DNA from: Diadema setosum
Taxonomy: Eukaryota; Echinodermata; Echinoidea; Diadematoida; Diadematidae
NCBI GenBank assembly: GCA_033980235.1
Contig: CM067067.1
Coordinates: 33,676,451 to 33,740,450 of the forward strand
Length of the DNA stretch: 64,000 bases
Direction: 5' to 3'
Shown: positions 39,801 to 51,840 of the stretch, piece by piece
How positions within the stretch are numbered: position 1 is the stretch's first letter
How the letters are laid out: the number at the start of each line of letters is the position of its first letter
Program-made: the position numbers and the translations under genes
Notes under the pieces: model-generated
Databases searched by the model: none
Told to the model about the DNA's origin: nothing
What the model saw: the letters and a program-made list of their open reading frames with translations, nothing else

Positions 39801-40905
39801 ACGGAGCACGCGAACGATTTGTGAAAGACGCGAATGGCACAATCCAACATTCGTATTTTAGTCTGCAAAAGATCGCCAAACGAACGCGGGGGTTCGGAAG
39901 CGTTGTCAATTGTTCGCGGATGTCGTTTTTACTTCGGCGAGAATTTCAAAAAAAAAAATGATTTTTTTTTTTGTAACCTTTTCCGCACACTAGTCTTGGT
40001 CGTGATTTGCTCGTGAACTGTTCTCGAAAGTGTCTTTAAAGTCTCGTCATGCGCACGACCTTCGCAAGATATGCGCGATGTTCGCAAAATCTTCGTGAAA
40101 CCCCAAACAGACCCCGAAACTTTGGAAAATGTCTCGCGTATGTTTCGCGAAACCTGCAAAGTTTTTCCAATCATTTACGACGTATACGCAAGCTGTAAGC
40201 GTACCCTTTGAGACATTCTCATGAACTATTAGCGCATGTTTGTTTGTTTGTTTGTTTGTTGTTGTTGTTTTTTTTGGGGGGGGATGACATCTTTACAGTT
40301 CTACGTTTTTTACAAATCAAAATCGTAGCATACATCCACACATCAAACAACTATTAAACAACTATATAGTTAAAAGAATAAAGATCAGCAAAGATAACGA
40401 AATGTTTGATATATAAAATAATTATCACAGAATACACTTAAAATGATTCTAAAGTAGGGTCCTATGCCAAAATTACATTTGAAACTAGAGATTATGTGTG
40501 GGAGAAACTGCAAAAAAATCAAATAATTAAGTAGTGGAGTAAGGTCCTCAGAAAAAAAATACTATAGGCACACACATAACAGAGAAATCAAAGGAAAAGA
40601 AAGGAGAAATACAGGAAAGACAAAAAACTCAACTCAAGACAGCTACCATCTCTCCTTGGAAACATTTCTCCCATGATTCCTCCATCGTATGTATATCGTT
40701 TCCGTTTTCTTCCACATTTACATGATATCCTTTTCCTTCTGTTGTTTTTGTTTCACTTTCTTATTCACTCGCGTTCTGAACTATACAGTAACCTAACCAC
40801 AGGTCACTAGACTTATTTACTAATTAAACAGCTTTTATAATTATCTCTGTTTTAAAGAAAACGATGCTGCTGAAAAGATAGCTTCTTGCCAAGTGAATTC
40901 TGATC
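39801..40905. other. Intergenic sequence
   Basis: A CGCGAA/TTCGCG-rich block (39800-40190) may be another decayed hairpin element; TTTG and G-run near 40231-40280; the rest AT-rich without genes. Confidence 0.5.
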
Positions 40906-41605
40906 AGATGATATCGTGGGCCTCTTCCTCGTGGGCTGTATCACTCGACATAAGCTGTGCAAATCGAGGGCAGTATGACTTGTTGGCTGTATGAGCTTTT
41001 GGGCCTTATTTGCTTAGTGTATAGCTCGTGGGCCTCTTCTTCGTAGTTCTAGCCCATAGGCCTGGTCTACCTACCTTTTCAGCTCGTGGGCTTGTTTTTC
41101 TCAGTCTATCTTCTGCCCTGTTTGATTCGTGGGCGTATGACTTGTTAATCTTTTTTTTTTCAATGTCTATAAAGCCGGGCTGCCCCCTGGGATGACTCCG
41201 CATACCTTCCCCTGTTATATAGAGTCTGTGTATCTAAGTGTATCTAAAAGTTGACAAAGTACATGTCGTGTTCGAAAAGTTTCTAATACGATATTAAGTT
41301 AATAATGTGGGCTTAACTCTGTCTTTCGTTAAGGTGCAACCCAAATCCTCTAGTAACTTTGACTGTGTAGGCGGCAATATACATTCTCTATCACTCCTGA
41401 TCTATCAAATTTACGCTTGTATCGTCTGCAGCATCCAACACACACGATCACGCACACAAAGCGTGGTGCAATGAAGTCTTGTATTTTTCTTTTCTTTTCC
41501 TCCTGTTTTTTTATTCTGGTACACTGAAGAGCGGGTCTCGGGTAGTTCTCATCTCAAGTAGATATCAACTGAGTCAGTGAACAAATCAAGGAGATTTGAT
41601 GATAT
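40905..41605 (+). repeat. Segmental repeat, copy 2
   Basis: Second copy of 38740-39280 at roughly 90 percent similarity by eye, preceded by CGTGGGCCTCTTCCTCGTGGG. The downstream segment 42108-42245 (GACGAAAGTCACATATTACAG, then GTATTCGCTG) also matches 39397-39535, so the duplication continues beyond the SINE inserted between. Confidence 0.72.
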
Positions 41606-41712
41606 GATCATCTTCATCCTCGTCATCATTGACTGCTCATCAGTTATTCCGTGTTCCGCTTTCCGTGTTTTGTTTCTTCTCCCTACCCCACAAAAAGAGA
41701 GACCCTACGGAG

Positions 41713-41728
41713 AATAATATTAATAATG

Positions 41729-41807
<79 letters not shown>

Positions 41808-41815
41808 TAATAATG

Positions 41816-41849
<34 letters not shown>

Positions 41850-42075
41850 GGTCTTGTTTACCAAGGGTAGCCTCTTCAGTGTTGCCACTGCTCTACCAGA
41901 GGGCCGTGCCATTATTATTACCCTAGCAGCGTTGCCAGGTACGCATTTATACACCTGGGTCGAGAGGGATATGGTGGGTAAAAACATCTTGTACAAGGAC
42001 GTAAGCACTCGGCGGGTTTCGAACTCAGGTCCTCCGATCGGGAGTCGGGAGTCTTATCCACGATGCCACAGCCCC
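41713..42075 (-). mobile_element. tRNA-derived SINE with ATT-repeat tail, copy 1
   Basis: Read on the minus strand: GCATCGTGGATAAGACTCCCGAC, B box GAGTTCGAAACCC (42014-42026), body CTTACGTCCTTGTACAAGATG, CCAGGTGTATAAATGCG, TACCTGGCAACGCTGCTAG, then about 45 ATT units (41713-41849). Same order as 44920-45225. Confidence 0.75.
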
Positions 42076-43143
42076 CCCCCCCCCCCCTCCTCCCGAATAG
42101 CAGTATTTGATGGACGAAAGTCACATATTACAGTGATTGGATTTGAAAGAAATTGTATTCGCTGCTTTCACGTTATAAAGTAGATGTTGTAGTTATGTTC
42201 CAAATAGTTATTGCAATAATATAGAAGCAGAAGTATCATTGCTTTTTTTCTTATTTGTTTAGTTTTGTAGTGGGTCTGACAGGAGCGGCATACATCCGAA
42301 GTATGGTAACGACTGTTGTGAATTCTTCTTCTTCTTCCAGGTAGAGTGCAGCTTCAAGTTTTGAAGATTATCGCACTGTGAAATGCGTGTGTATGTGGAC
42401 CCTCACACACGTCTAAGACAGGATAGCTTTTGTGCAAGTGCGTACATGTATATACAACGTGTATGTAAAAATTTGTGTCCTCTGGAGACAAAACTATTTC
42501 TTCTTCCCACTCAAGACAAGCCGGAAGGCGTCGAGAGAAGAAGAAGCTGGGTCAGAAGAAGAAGAATTGATTCTTTTGAAAGGCGCATTAGTAGACGTAA
42601 CAGCAGAAGTTATAGTTATAGAAGTATTATGTAACGTTCGCCTTGTTCTCATATTCTCCTTCCCAATTTCATTTCAAGCAAGATTTCATCTTCCTGCATC
42701 GCATGTATTGTTTTCGTTTTCTTCTACTTTTTTCATCCCCTTTTATACTTTCTTATTCAATCGCATTCTGAACTACAGTACCCAGACCACAGGTCACTGG
42801 ACTTCTGTACCGATTATATGATTATCTTTGTTTAAAAAAAAAAAAAACACCGCTGCAAAGATGTCTTCTTGCCAAACGAACTCTGATCAGATAACATCGA
42901 CTCGGTAGTAAGCGGGCAATGAGGTTACCTCGCCAAGCAGACGGCGCTTCAAGATAACCTTTTGATCTAGCTTGTCAATAAAATACATAAACTTATGAGT
43001 TTGAGATACCGCGACATGGTTTCCCTTCACATTAGCTGAAAATAATCATGTTGACCCTCTTTCAGCCCATCAAGAGCAACAAATATTGACTTTTCTGATC
43101 TGATGCTATACTTTGAACCTTAACTGGTTGATTTACATAACGT

Positions 43144-43149
43144 TATAAA
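43144..43149 (+). promoter_or_regulatory. TATA box candidate
   Basis: TATAAA (in CGTTATAAAGAG), 54 bp before the ATG at 43203; a start about 30 bp downstream would leave a short 5' UTR. Confidence 0.35.
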
Positions 43150-43202
43150 GAGACACGTTATTTGTTAGCTTTTTGAACTCACTTCGATACCGGCTGCGTA
43201 AA

Positions 43203-43262
43203 ATGTCGCGACGACAAACGATGTGTACAATTCTCGTTCTGCAATTCTACTTTTGGTGCCTT
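43203..43262 (+). CDS. Candidate first exon with signal peptide (B)
   Basis: ATG with A at -3; reads MSRRQTMCTILVLQFYFWCL, a two-Arg start and hydrophobic core, followed directly by a good donor GTGAGT (43263). 20 codons, phase 0. Unspliced it would stop after 33 residues. The TATAAA at 43144 supports a transcription start. No partner exon with matching phase was found; function unknown. Confidence 0.35.
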
Positions 43263-43403
43263 GTGAGTTGTCAATGGGTATCACACCTTAATGCGAGCGC
43301 ATGATGATCAGTTCCTTCAAAGTTTAATCATCTGTTTATGTGCACTCAGTATTCCCCTCTTCTCATCCACCTATACTTCATCCTTTCTTGTTTTTCGTTC
43401 TCT

Positions 43404-43409
<6 letters not shown>

Positions 43410-43486
<77 letters not shown>
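43410..43486. repeat. ATT microsatellite
   Basis: About 25 uninterrupted TTA units. Confidence 0.97.
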
Positions 43487-43489
43487 GTT

Positions 43490-44620
43490 CTTGGCTAATT
43501 AAAAAGGAATATGCTATGAAACACATCTTTACTCATATGCCGATTCACATCACCGTATTCAACCTGTCTAAGGATAATTGATAGCTTATTAATTGTATGA
43601 AAATGAGAATGACATAGAATAAAGCCTATATAGAATACAATGGTATGCAAGTAAATGCTTTTCGAATAATTATATAATTGTTATAACACATATTATCACT
43701 ATAGCCTAATCAATATGTCTGTGTTTAAAAGATTACAGCCAATTAGCTGCTGCGTTTTTCCGCCTTCCGCTGCGTTTTAGTAATTTTAAATAATGATTCA
43801 TGTTTATTTTTAATCATTCATAAAAGTGTAATCGTTTCAGAACTCGATTGACCGGAATAATTTTAAGTAAATTCATTATCTTCTACACAAGCATGACAAG
43901 AGACCAAAATCAAGCAATATGAATTTCTTTCCATTGATTGTTACAGTTACATATAATACGCACAAGTTGCCTAACGGGATTTAATGCTTTACGAACGATC
44001 CAACCGGTTAACGGAGGCCAGACATTGCGTCGCCCGGCGCTGCCCGCGATCAAACAAGTCCTACCTCGGTAAACAGGCGGCGTGTGAATAACCAGCCGCA
44101 ATCAACCAGTTCACAGGTGATTACGAGGACACATGCTAAGCATAACACCGAGCGAGTCATTTATACTTTGGTCATACGACAGAGATAACAAATATATAAC
44201 CATGGTTTCCTCTTTTCCTGAAGAATGCCCTTGTCTTTACAGTGTCCGCTTCGACAGCGGTTAAATTCAGTAAATCGCTCCAGCATTGCAAGGAGTCAAC
44301 CTAAAGCTAAAAGTTCTGCACAATTTGGGAACACCGGTGAATACCATCAACAACTAATATAAAGTTGCACCTTTCAAATATGAATAGATTGACGGAACTC
44401 TGAAAGGCGATATAAATGGCGATTCATTTCTCGTTCATCATTGTTCATGTTGATTCTGAAACTCGTAAGTTTCTTTAGCTTGAGTGAAATTTTCGAAAAT
44501 GACCAGTTAGCCAAATGATATTGAGTTTGTTTTGAATTGATATTCATGGTCTTACATCTCACAATCTGATATCAGCCACATGCTGGTTCTCCCCCTGCAC
44601 ATTCTGGAGCAAGCGGAATT
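43490..44620. other. Intergenic or intronic unique sequence
   Basis: No recognised repeat or coding exon. 43950-44080 is locally CpG-richer. Confidence 0.5.
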
Positions 44621-44621
44621 A

Positions 44622-44631
44622 GGATGATGAC

Positions 44632-44668
<37 letters not shown>
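44622..44668. repeat. GAT microsatellite
   Basis: About 15 ATG/GAT units. Confidence 0.97.
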
Positions 44669-44669
<1 letters not shown>

Positions 44670-44919
44670 CAATTATTACGGAAGGGAGGGAAACACTGGT
44701 GGCACAACAACATGTCACACATTCTGACAACAAAACAAATCACCACCACCATGATACCAGACTTAAAGTAAATAAGAAAACTTTATTCTTTCCTCGCCTC
44801 AAGCGGCATCGTCCCAGACTCAATCCATTTTTTTTTTTCACCAACGTGGGCCGTAAAGGCCACACCCACTTTGTACAAATGCATTTTCATGACAGTCATC
44901 ATCATTATCATCATAATGT

Positions 44920-44936
44920 TAATAATGATAATAATA

Positions 44937-44997
<61 letters not shown>

Positions 44998-45225
44998 TAA
45001 TAATAATAATAATAATAATGATAATAATAATAATAATAATGATAATAATAATAATAGCAATAACAACACTAGTAATGATATCATAGCCCTATAGCGTTGC
45101 CAGGTAACCATTCATACACTTGGATCGAGAGGCTTCTTGCCAAAGGACGTAGGCACTTGACTAGATTTGAACTCGGGACCTCCAATCAAAAATTCAGGAG
45201 TCTTTATTCACTGTTCCACAGCCTC
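44920..45225 (-). mobile_element. tRNA-derived SINE with ATT-repeat tail, copy 2
   Basis: Minus strand: GCTGTGGAACAGTGAATAAAG, B box GAGTTCAAATCT, GTGCCTACGTCCTTTGGCAAG, TCGATCCAAGTGTATGAATG, TTACCTGGCAACGCTATAGG, then ATT tract. Matches copy 1 across head, body and tail. Confidence 0.75.
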
Positions 45226-45229
45226 TCTG

Positions 45230-46790
45230 GGTCAATTCAATAATTCAGCTATATTGGACAAAAAAAGACAACATTTCCCATGAGGAAGTGATCTTCTTTT
45301 GTTATTCTGAAAATCCACACCATAGTCCAGTTGACTTTCCCTAATCCTTTCTTTTCCAGGGACATTGGACAGTATGGACAACACTACAGGTGTTTTGTTT
45401 TGTTGTTGTTTTTTTTGTTTGTTTGTTTTTTCGTGCCAATCGCCACTCAAAGCACATAAAAGGGTTAATTAAGTAAACTTGAACAACTCTGAAGTTTTAA
45501 CAGAATCGGATGAGTTATATACAGGAAGACATGGAATAAACACGTGTGACGATGACGTCATTTCATTTTCATTTCATTTTATTTCGTCACGGTATAGGCC
45601 TCAGCCAAATGCTGTTTTATACCAGTCAATTTCTTTGTCTGGAACAATGTGATACCAGCCCCAATCTCACGAAGATGGTATCATAGCCTAATTAGGCCAC
45701 TCTGATGACACACAATCAAACTTTACTAAATTTGATTTAATGCCATAAATTCAAGAAGAAGAAATTACAATAATACTTCGCATCAAATTGCTTAAGAGTT
45801 GTTACTATATTGAAGTGATAGTTTTGACAATCGCCGTATGACTGAATTCATTCTGTACTCTGCAGTCAATTCAATACCTCTTGCTTTGAATAACAAGTAG
45901 ATGTATCTGGGATAGATACAATATAAGTATATATACTGGTTCCGGAGAACATTTTGTACTTGCAAAACGCCACAGCTCTTGTCGTTGGAATCGGTCAAAT
46001 GACATTTGCAATGCTTTGCCTCGCATTCCTTTTTTTATCATATCAGTGTAAAATGAACACACACATAAAAAAAAAAAAAATCACATAACCACGCGCACAT
46101 TATTTAGCATTCTGTATACGTATTGATTTTACAGTGTCATGATGTATTCATTAGTTCTGTTGCACCACATCACTTATCATAATTTTGACATGCTGAAAGC
46201 TTTTCTGATTTTTTGTTAGATCCTGAATATCCGGTGACACTTGCCAATCACGGCTCATCTATAGGTTTTAGAGCTCAATTATTTGTGAGTAGAATGAACT
46301 CCCTGTATATCTTCCGCTCTGATGCATAGCCAAATACTGCAATATCTAGACACTATAGGCCATTCACTTCAAGTTGTGATTATCCTAACGTCATTTTGGC
46401 AGCCGGGAGCTCATTGTGGAAACTGACTTTTGACAAAGATCGCAGTAAAAGAAATAAAAGACCATCTCCGCTAGGTACCGCTTGAGTGACGGAGGCATAG
46501 GGATGTGTAATCCCCTCTTATCCTTCTTATACTTGCAACCGTCTTCTATTCCATTCACATCTATCTTTTTCTCTGTAACGATCTCTATGTGATTGTCTGT
46601 ATGTTCGTGTCTGTCCCTTTGTAAATATGACTATACCTTTATATAAAAATGTAAATCAATGAATATGATGGCATATTATATTCTATCCTGATATATCATT
46701 TACATAGAGAGCAATAGGTAGATATAGCAATGTCGATCACTGTATCATACAGCTCTCTTTATATATTAGTATAATCATATATCTATTTAT
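45230..46790. other. Unique AT-rich sequence
   Basis: Apart from a TTTG/TTG-rich run (about 45390-45432) nothing recognised. Confidence 0.5.
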
Positions 46791-46792
46791 CT

Positions 46793-46801
46793 ATCTATAT
46801 A

Positions 46802-46840
<39 letters not shown>
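46793..46840. repeat. TA microsatellite
   Basis: TATC then about 18 TA units; flanked by a duplicated ~100-bp context (ATGATGGCATATTATATTCTATC and ATTATGGCATATATTCTATC at about 46665 and 46857). Confidence 0.85.
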
Positions 46841-46841
<1 letters not shown>

Positions 46842-47460
46842 ACCTTAATCAATTAATATTATGGCATATATTCTATCATGATATATAATTTACGTAGAGA
46901 GCGTAGATGTAGCTATGTTGATGATCATTATATCATACAGCTCTCTTTTTCTATTCATCTCTACTCTCTTTGGCCAGCACTCTGGCAACCTCCTCCTCCC
47001 GCACTATTTTCTTTCTCACCCACCTTCCTCTCTCTCTTAACTTCTTCGATCCTTTGCATTCTGCTCACAGCCCAGGGTTACCCAGCTGCTTAACACACGT
47101 GGGTGTAGAATATTGAGCAACGCGCCGTTTGATGTATGCAATCTCCAGAAATAACATCGGGTTGGAGTTATTAACCAGTCGAGTCATTTTTCGCCACGCA
47201 TTCTCCATGCATTCTATTATCGGACTGGGTATATTGGTGAAGCTGCGAAAAAGCCTGAATGGCAACTTGCATGATGGATGTTATTCTACGAGGGCATTAG
47301 GCCTATACTTTGGAAGGACATTTATCATTTGTCTGATCGATGTGCTATTAGTGTTGATTTCCAAAACTTCTCTTTCATTCCTTGTATGTATTTTGTTGTA
47401 AGCACATACTGACATACTGTACGTCCATTACATTATACACATACTATACAAACACCTACA

Positions 47461-47463
<3 letters not shown>

Positions 47464-47511
<48 letters not shown>

Positions 47512-47572
47512 CAAAAATAAAACGTAGTTTGTATGATGTACAGATAGATTCGTAGTCAAAAGTTTTTCATAT

Positions 47573-47661
<89 letters not shown>
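47464..47661. repeat. Two TA microsatellites
   Basis: About 22 TA units at 47464-47508 and about 44 at 47573-47661. Confidence 0.95.
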
Positions 47662-47665
<4 letters not shown>

Positions 47666-48640
47666 TACCATAACATATTACATACCATAACGTACAGATA
47701 CCATAACGTAGATTGTCTGGCGTACAGATAGATACATGACATACGTTTTCTGCAATGTGCACTGCATTAAGATATTGAGACAAATTCCACATGTGAATCA
47801 ATAATGAACAATGAATCTTAGAAATACACATCATTAATATTGTAATCCGTAATGACTCAATTTATATAATTATTCATCTTTGTTTTCTAGTGGAGCCGAG
47901 GGCAGTTCAAATTTCCTGTTGTATAGTGGGGGATGCTATCATTCCTTCCTCGCTATTCGATGCACATTATTTTTTTTTTTGGACGCATAGCACATCCTCT
48001 GACGAAAAGAAGTAGCCCTATTTTCGGAGATGTAGGACATCTGAAACAGGCCCATCTCCCCGGGGTTAAAACAGATACCAGTCAAGTACAATCATATCAG
48101 AAGATGCGACGCCCCGCCACGGCATGAAATATACATGAGGCTGCGAGTATACCCGATACCTCTTTGAGGGGGTTAAGATGAACACTTGAGAAAGATGCCT
48201 GCTCTTTTTAGCGGACGACATATCTATAATTCTGGACATCATTGTTGTGAATGACGAGTACTATCCATACATAGATGAAAAGTGTGTATGGTAGGCCCGT
48301 ACTTCCGAAAATTCCTGAATGTATTTTAATATCAATCATTCTGCCATGACTGGAATGAATCTGAAGGTTAAATACCAGAAAGAAGAACCAGATCAATGCG
48401 GATCATATCGTTGGCCTACATTAACAGGTCAATCAGGATAGCACAAGGTACTTACTCGTCCTATGGTTTTCTTTCCTTAACGCAGCTTAATAAAGTCAGG
48501 GCACTCGCCTCGAGAATAAGTAGTATCATCTACGGGTTATAGATCTCAGAAATTAATGTCATTTCAGATATGAATTTCAAAATAATACTCGATACTTCTC
48601 TTATTTTCTGGTGGTGGAATTCTGGAATTCAGAGGGGCTT
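47662..48640. other. Unique sequence
   Basis: Nothing recognised. Confidence 0.5.
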
Positions 48641-48642
48641 CT

Positions 48643-48716
48643 TCATTGTATGTTTGTATGTTTGTGTGTTTGTATTTGTGTGCGTGTGCGTGTGTTTGTG
48701 TGTGTGTATGTGTGTT
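48643..48716. repeat. TG-rich microsatellite
   Basis: TGTTTG then TGTGCG/TGTG tract. Confidence 0.9.
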
Positions 48717-50830
48717 GGCAACATTTCAACAAAATACTATAGACAAAGATATACATAAAGAATATACAATGAGTATATACGAACATTGGCAGTAGTGTGT
48801 AATTTCCTCAAATAAGATGGCGACCGTTTGGCGACCGTTGAAACATCTGATAAATGGTTGTGATTAAGTACTTTAATGCACATTTAGCGATGCTGGGGTT
48901 GAGTATAAATGAAAAGATATTTTATCCAAAGTTTGATTGAACTGAGAAGAATAATCAAACTTATATTGCTTGCAACATTACCTCAAGAAGACCTAACTCT
49001 ATAACACATCAGACATAGTAAATGATACTTTGTTCGAAAAAAGGTTGCAAGAGACAAGAGCGGAAAAAAAAAAAACTAACTGTAAGGACATGAACAGTGA
49101 GAAATTTAACTCAGGGAAACGACATGGATTCCAATTAAAACTTTCAGGATTCTTTAATGTTAAACTATGAGTATGTAGGGATTAGTCTCTCAGACAATTC
49201 AATTGGTAAACAAAATCAATGTAAGGTATGAAACAGACAGGCTAATCAAATTTATAAAAGATATTAAAGCTTATTCATTATACGTGCGACATGTATATGT
49301 GAAGAACAACTTCATAGGAACAGAATCGAATATACCCTAGAATAACATGATTAAACTGGGGGCACTAACGTTACAAAGAAGAAGAAACTCATGTGCAATA
49401 TCAATTTTCAATGATCTACCCAAGCCGATGGCAGGCTGTCATCGTAACGAGATCCGATCTCCGTGAAGCGAAATTGAGCACTGAGAGATTTTGCGCGCAT
49501 GTTAAGCCCGCCGCACACTACACGACCTGTACAGGTCGTACGACCTTCCGACCAAAATGAGACCACGCGACCTGGCAACGCACACTATGCTACCTGAGTC
49601 AAGAGGTTCACATTTAACTTTGTCAAGTTCCAAGAACTTTTTCCGTCTTGACTCTGTCGGTAGTTCGAATTCGGTCGCTGACACCTCTATTAGGAGCGAT
49701 TTCGTCGGCGTCTTTGTAAGTCGCGCTCCCCTCACAGTCACTTAATACCAACTAAAATAAACATGGACTTCAACATGTGGCAATAGTGAAGCTCGATTTT
49801 CTTTCATGTCAAGCGAGCAGTTGTTACATTGAATCCTGTAGCGAAATACACAATCAGCGTTGAAAATTGTAGAAGCGCACACACACATACATATACACGC
49901 ATGCTTATACATGCACTCTGCCTTTTTCTTCTCTTCCCACTCGTTTTATTATACTTTTCATCTTGTACAACTACTTTCCTGCCTCCATAGACGCGAAGAG
50001 TCTTATTGCTCACCGTGCAAAAAGTGGATGGACGTATCAAAAGATCATGTCGAGTCTCGTGTCAAAAACTTGATTACCAGGCGTTGCACGCATGGCGTAA
50101 AGATCCTCAGGGAATTCAGCATTTAACGAGAGTCTTTTTGTATCTAATAATTACAGCCAATCTTCCCGATTCTTTGCCTCTCCTCCCACACAAGCTGCAT
50201 GAATGAAACTCTTCTTTCTTCTCGTGAGATGCCCAAGACCTACCCACGTGCACCGCAGAGAGGATTCAATAATGCCCAAGGCCATGGAAATTTCTCCGAT
50301 CACTTCTCTCCGTGTGAAAGGTCGGCGCACCGGACAAGCCCCCAGTGTGGATGTGCATCCATGGGTAACAGGCGCGTATACATGTTAGCTCTGCATCATA
50401 ACATTAGACATGCTTTTGTGATAACACCGATGACCATGTCATGCTCCATTCTTATTCGTCATTATCTTGTTTAGTTGTTGCTTGACGTGACTTCTCTTTC
50501 TTCGGGAATGAATCTGCGCTGCTGACTATTATGACTGTCAGTGAAAAATATGAGTTGTAGTTCATGGCCAAGAGAATGATCTCAAAACACTTAAAAAAAT
50601 AAGGGGCCTGTAGACATGCGACTGCGGATGAGAGTCTAAGGCTATGAATTGCCAATTGCACTTTAATTTGATATCTTTTTTAACAACACGTTAAAAAACA
50701 ACAACAATCAAGTATCCTCATGTCCTTTGCATTAGGTCGTTGATTGAAAAATAGAAATAGAGCATCATTTACCAAAGGTCTATCATAATGATACAGACCT
50801 AAGTCATAAAGTTCAAGCAATTCTTATATA
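48717..50830. other. Unique sequence
   Basis: No repeat or gene that I can name. 49505-49600 has CGCACACTA repeated twice with the palindrome ACGACCTGTACAGGTCGT, possibly a transposon end. Confidence 0.45.
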
Positions 50831-51840
50831 TAGCCAAGGGGGGGGGGGGGGGCAGGGGTGGCACTTGCCCCCCCCCCCCCAACAAAATGTTGGGGGGGGG
50901 GCAAAACGAGTTTTTGCCCCCCCCCCCCCCAAAGTGCCCCCTGTAAGAAATAATTAATCACTTATTTAAAGACCAAAATGAACAATAAAGGCATATTTTT
51001 TGTCTAAATGTTGTAATTTCATGACTAAAAATGCAAAATCTTCGCCCCTAACGGGGCGAAAATTATAATACACTAACAACATACATTATTGTATCTATAC
51101 ACTAATAGTAACTTAATTATGTGTAAAGTGTATAGATGGTAGCCTCGTGTCCTCGAGTGTGCCCGCTGAAACATACCTTGAGTAAACCTTACATTTTTCA
51201 TTTTCTTCTTTGCTTTCCAGCAGTATAAGAATATTTTTTATTGTTCGAACGATGCGATCACGTTCAAGCTTTTAATGAGTACATTTCAAATAAATGGCAA
51301 AGTGAAAGTGGCTCGCTCGTTCTGCCCGTACTTATAGTAAATTGAAAAGTTTTCATAAGTTATTATCATAGTCCTTTGCAGTGATTCCTTTTACTATATT
51401 TAATTCCCTAGAAATTTGCTTTTAAATGCTCTATAAACGCGACTTTTATACTCTGTTTTTACAAAAAGTCCCTACCGTGGGAGGGGTTTTCCCCCTCCCA
51501 CACCCTCCCCCCGCTCGGTCGCTTCGCTCCCTCGCCGAGGATCTCACACCATCACATTATTATGTACTCCCGTATGTAATAATCATAATCCTTCGCACTG
51601 GTTATTTTTTACTATGTTTAATTCCTTATTTTTTTTCTTTTAAATGGTTTATAAACGCGACTCTGTTTTACAAAAGCTCCCTACAGTGTGTGTGTGTGTG
51701 TGTGTAGGAGGGGGTATCCCCTTTCCACCCCCACCCCCCCACCCCCCCCCCCCCCCCCCCGCTCGCTCGCTTCGCTTCCGCGCCGAGGATCTCACATCGT
51801 CACATGTGCCCCCGTCGAGATTTTGCCCCCCCAAAACCAG
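50830..51840. repeat. Block of alternating G- and C-runs plus ~225-bp tandem duplication
   Basis: 50838-50936 alternates long G- and C-runs around AACAAAATGTT and GGCAAAACGAGTTTTTGCC, able to fold. Units 51364-51577 and 51586-51800 share TTTACTAT.TTTAATTCC, TATAAACGCGACT, a C-run and GCCGAGGATCTCACA. TG and C-runs at 51688-51761. Confidence 0.7.

Noticed and set aside
41629..42183. 184-codon open frame rich in Asn
   Set aside because: It is the AAT microsatellite tail of a SINE read as protein; same for 44624-45094.
49502..49741. 79-codon minus-strand open frame
   Set aside because: Overlaps a palindrome-containing, transposon-like segment and has no recognised domain.
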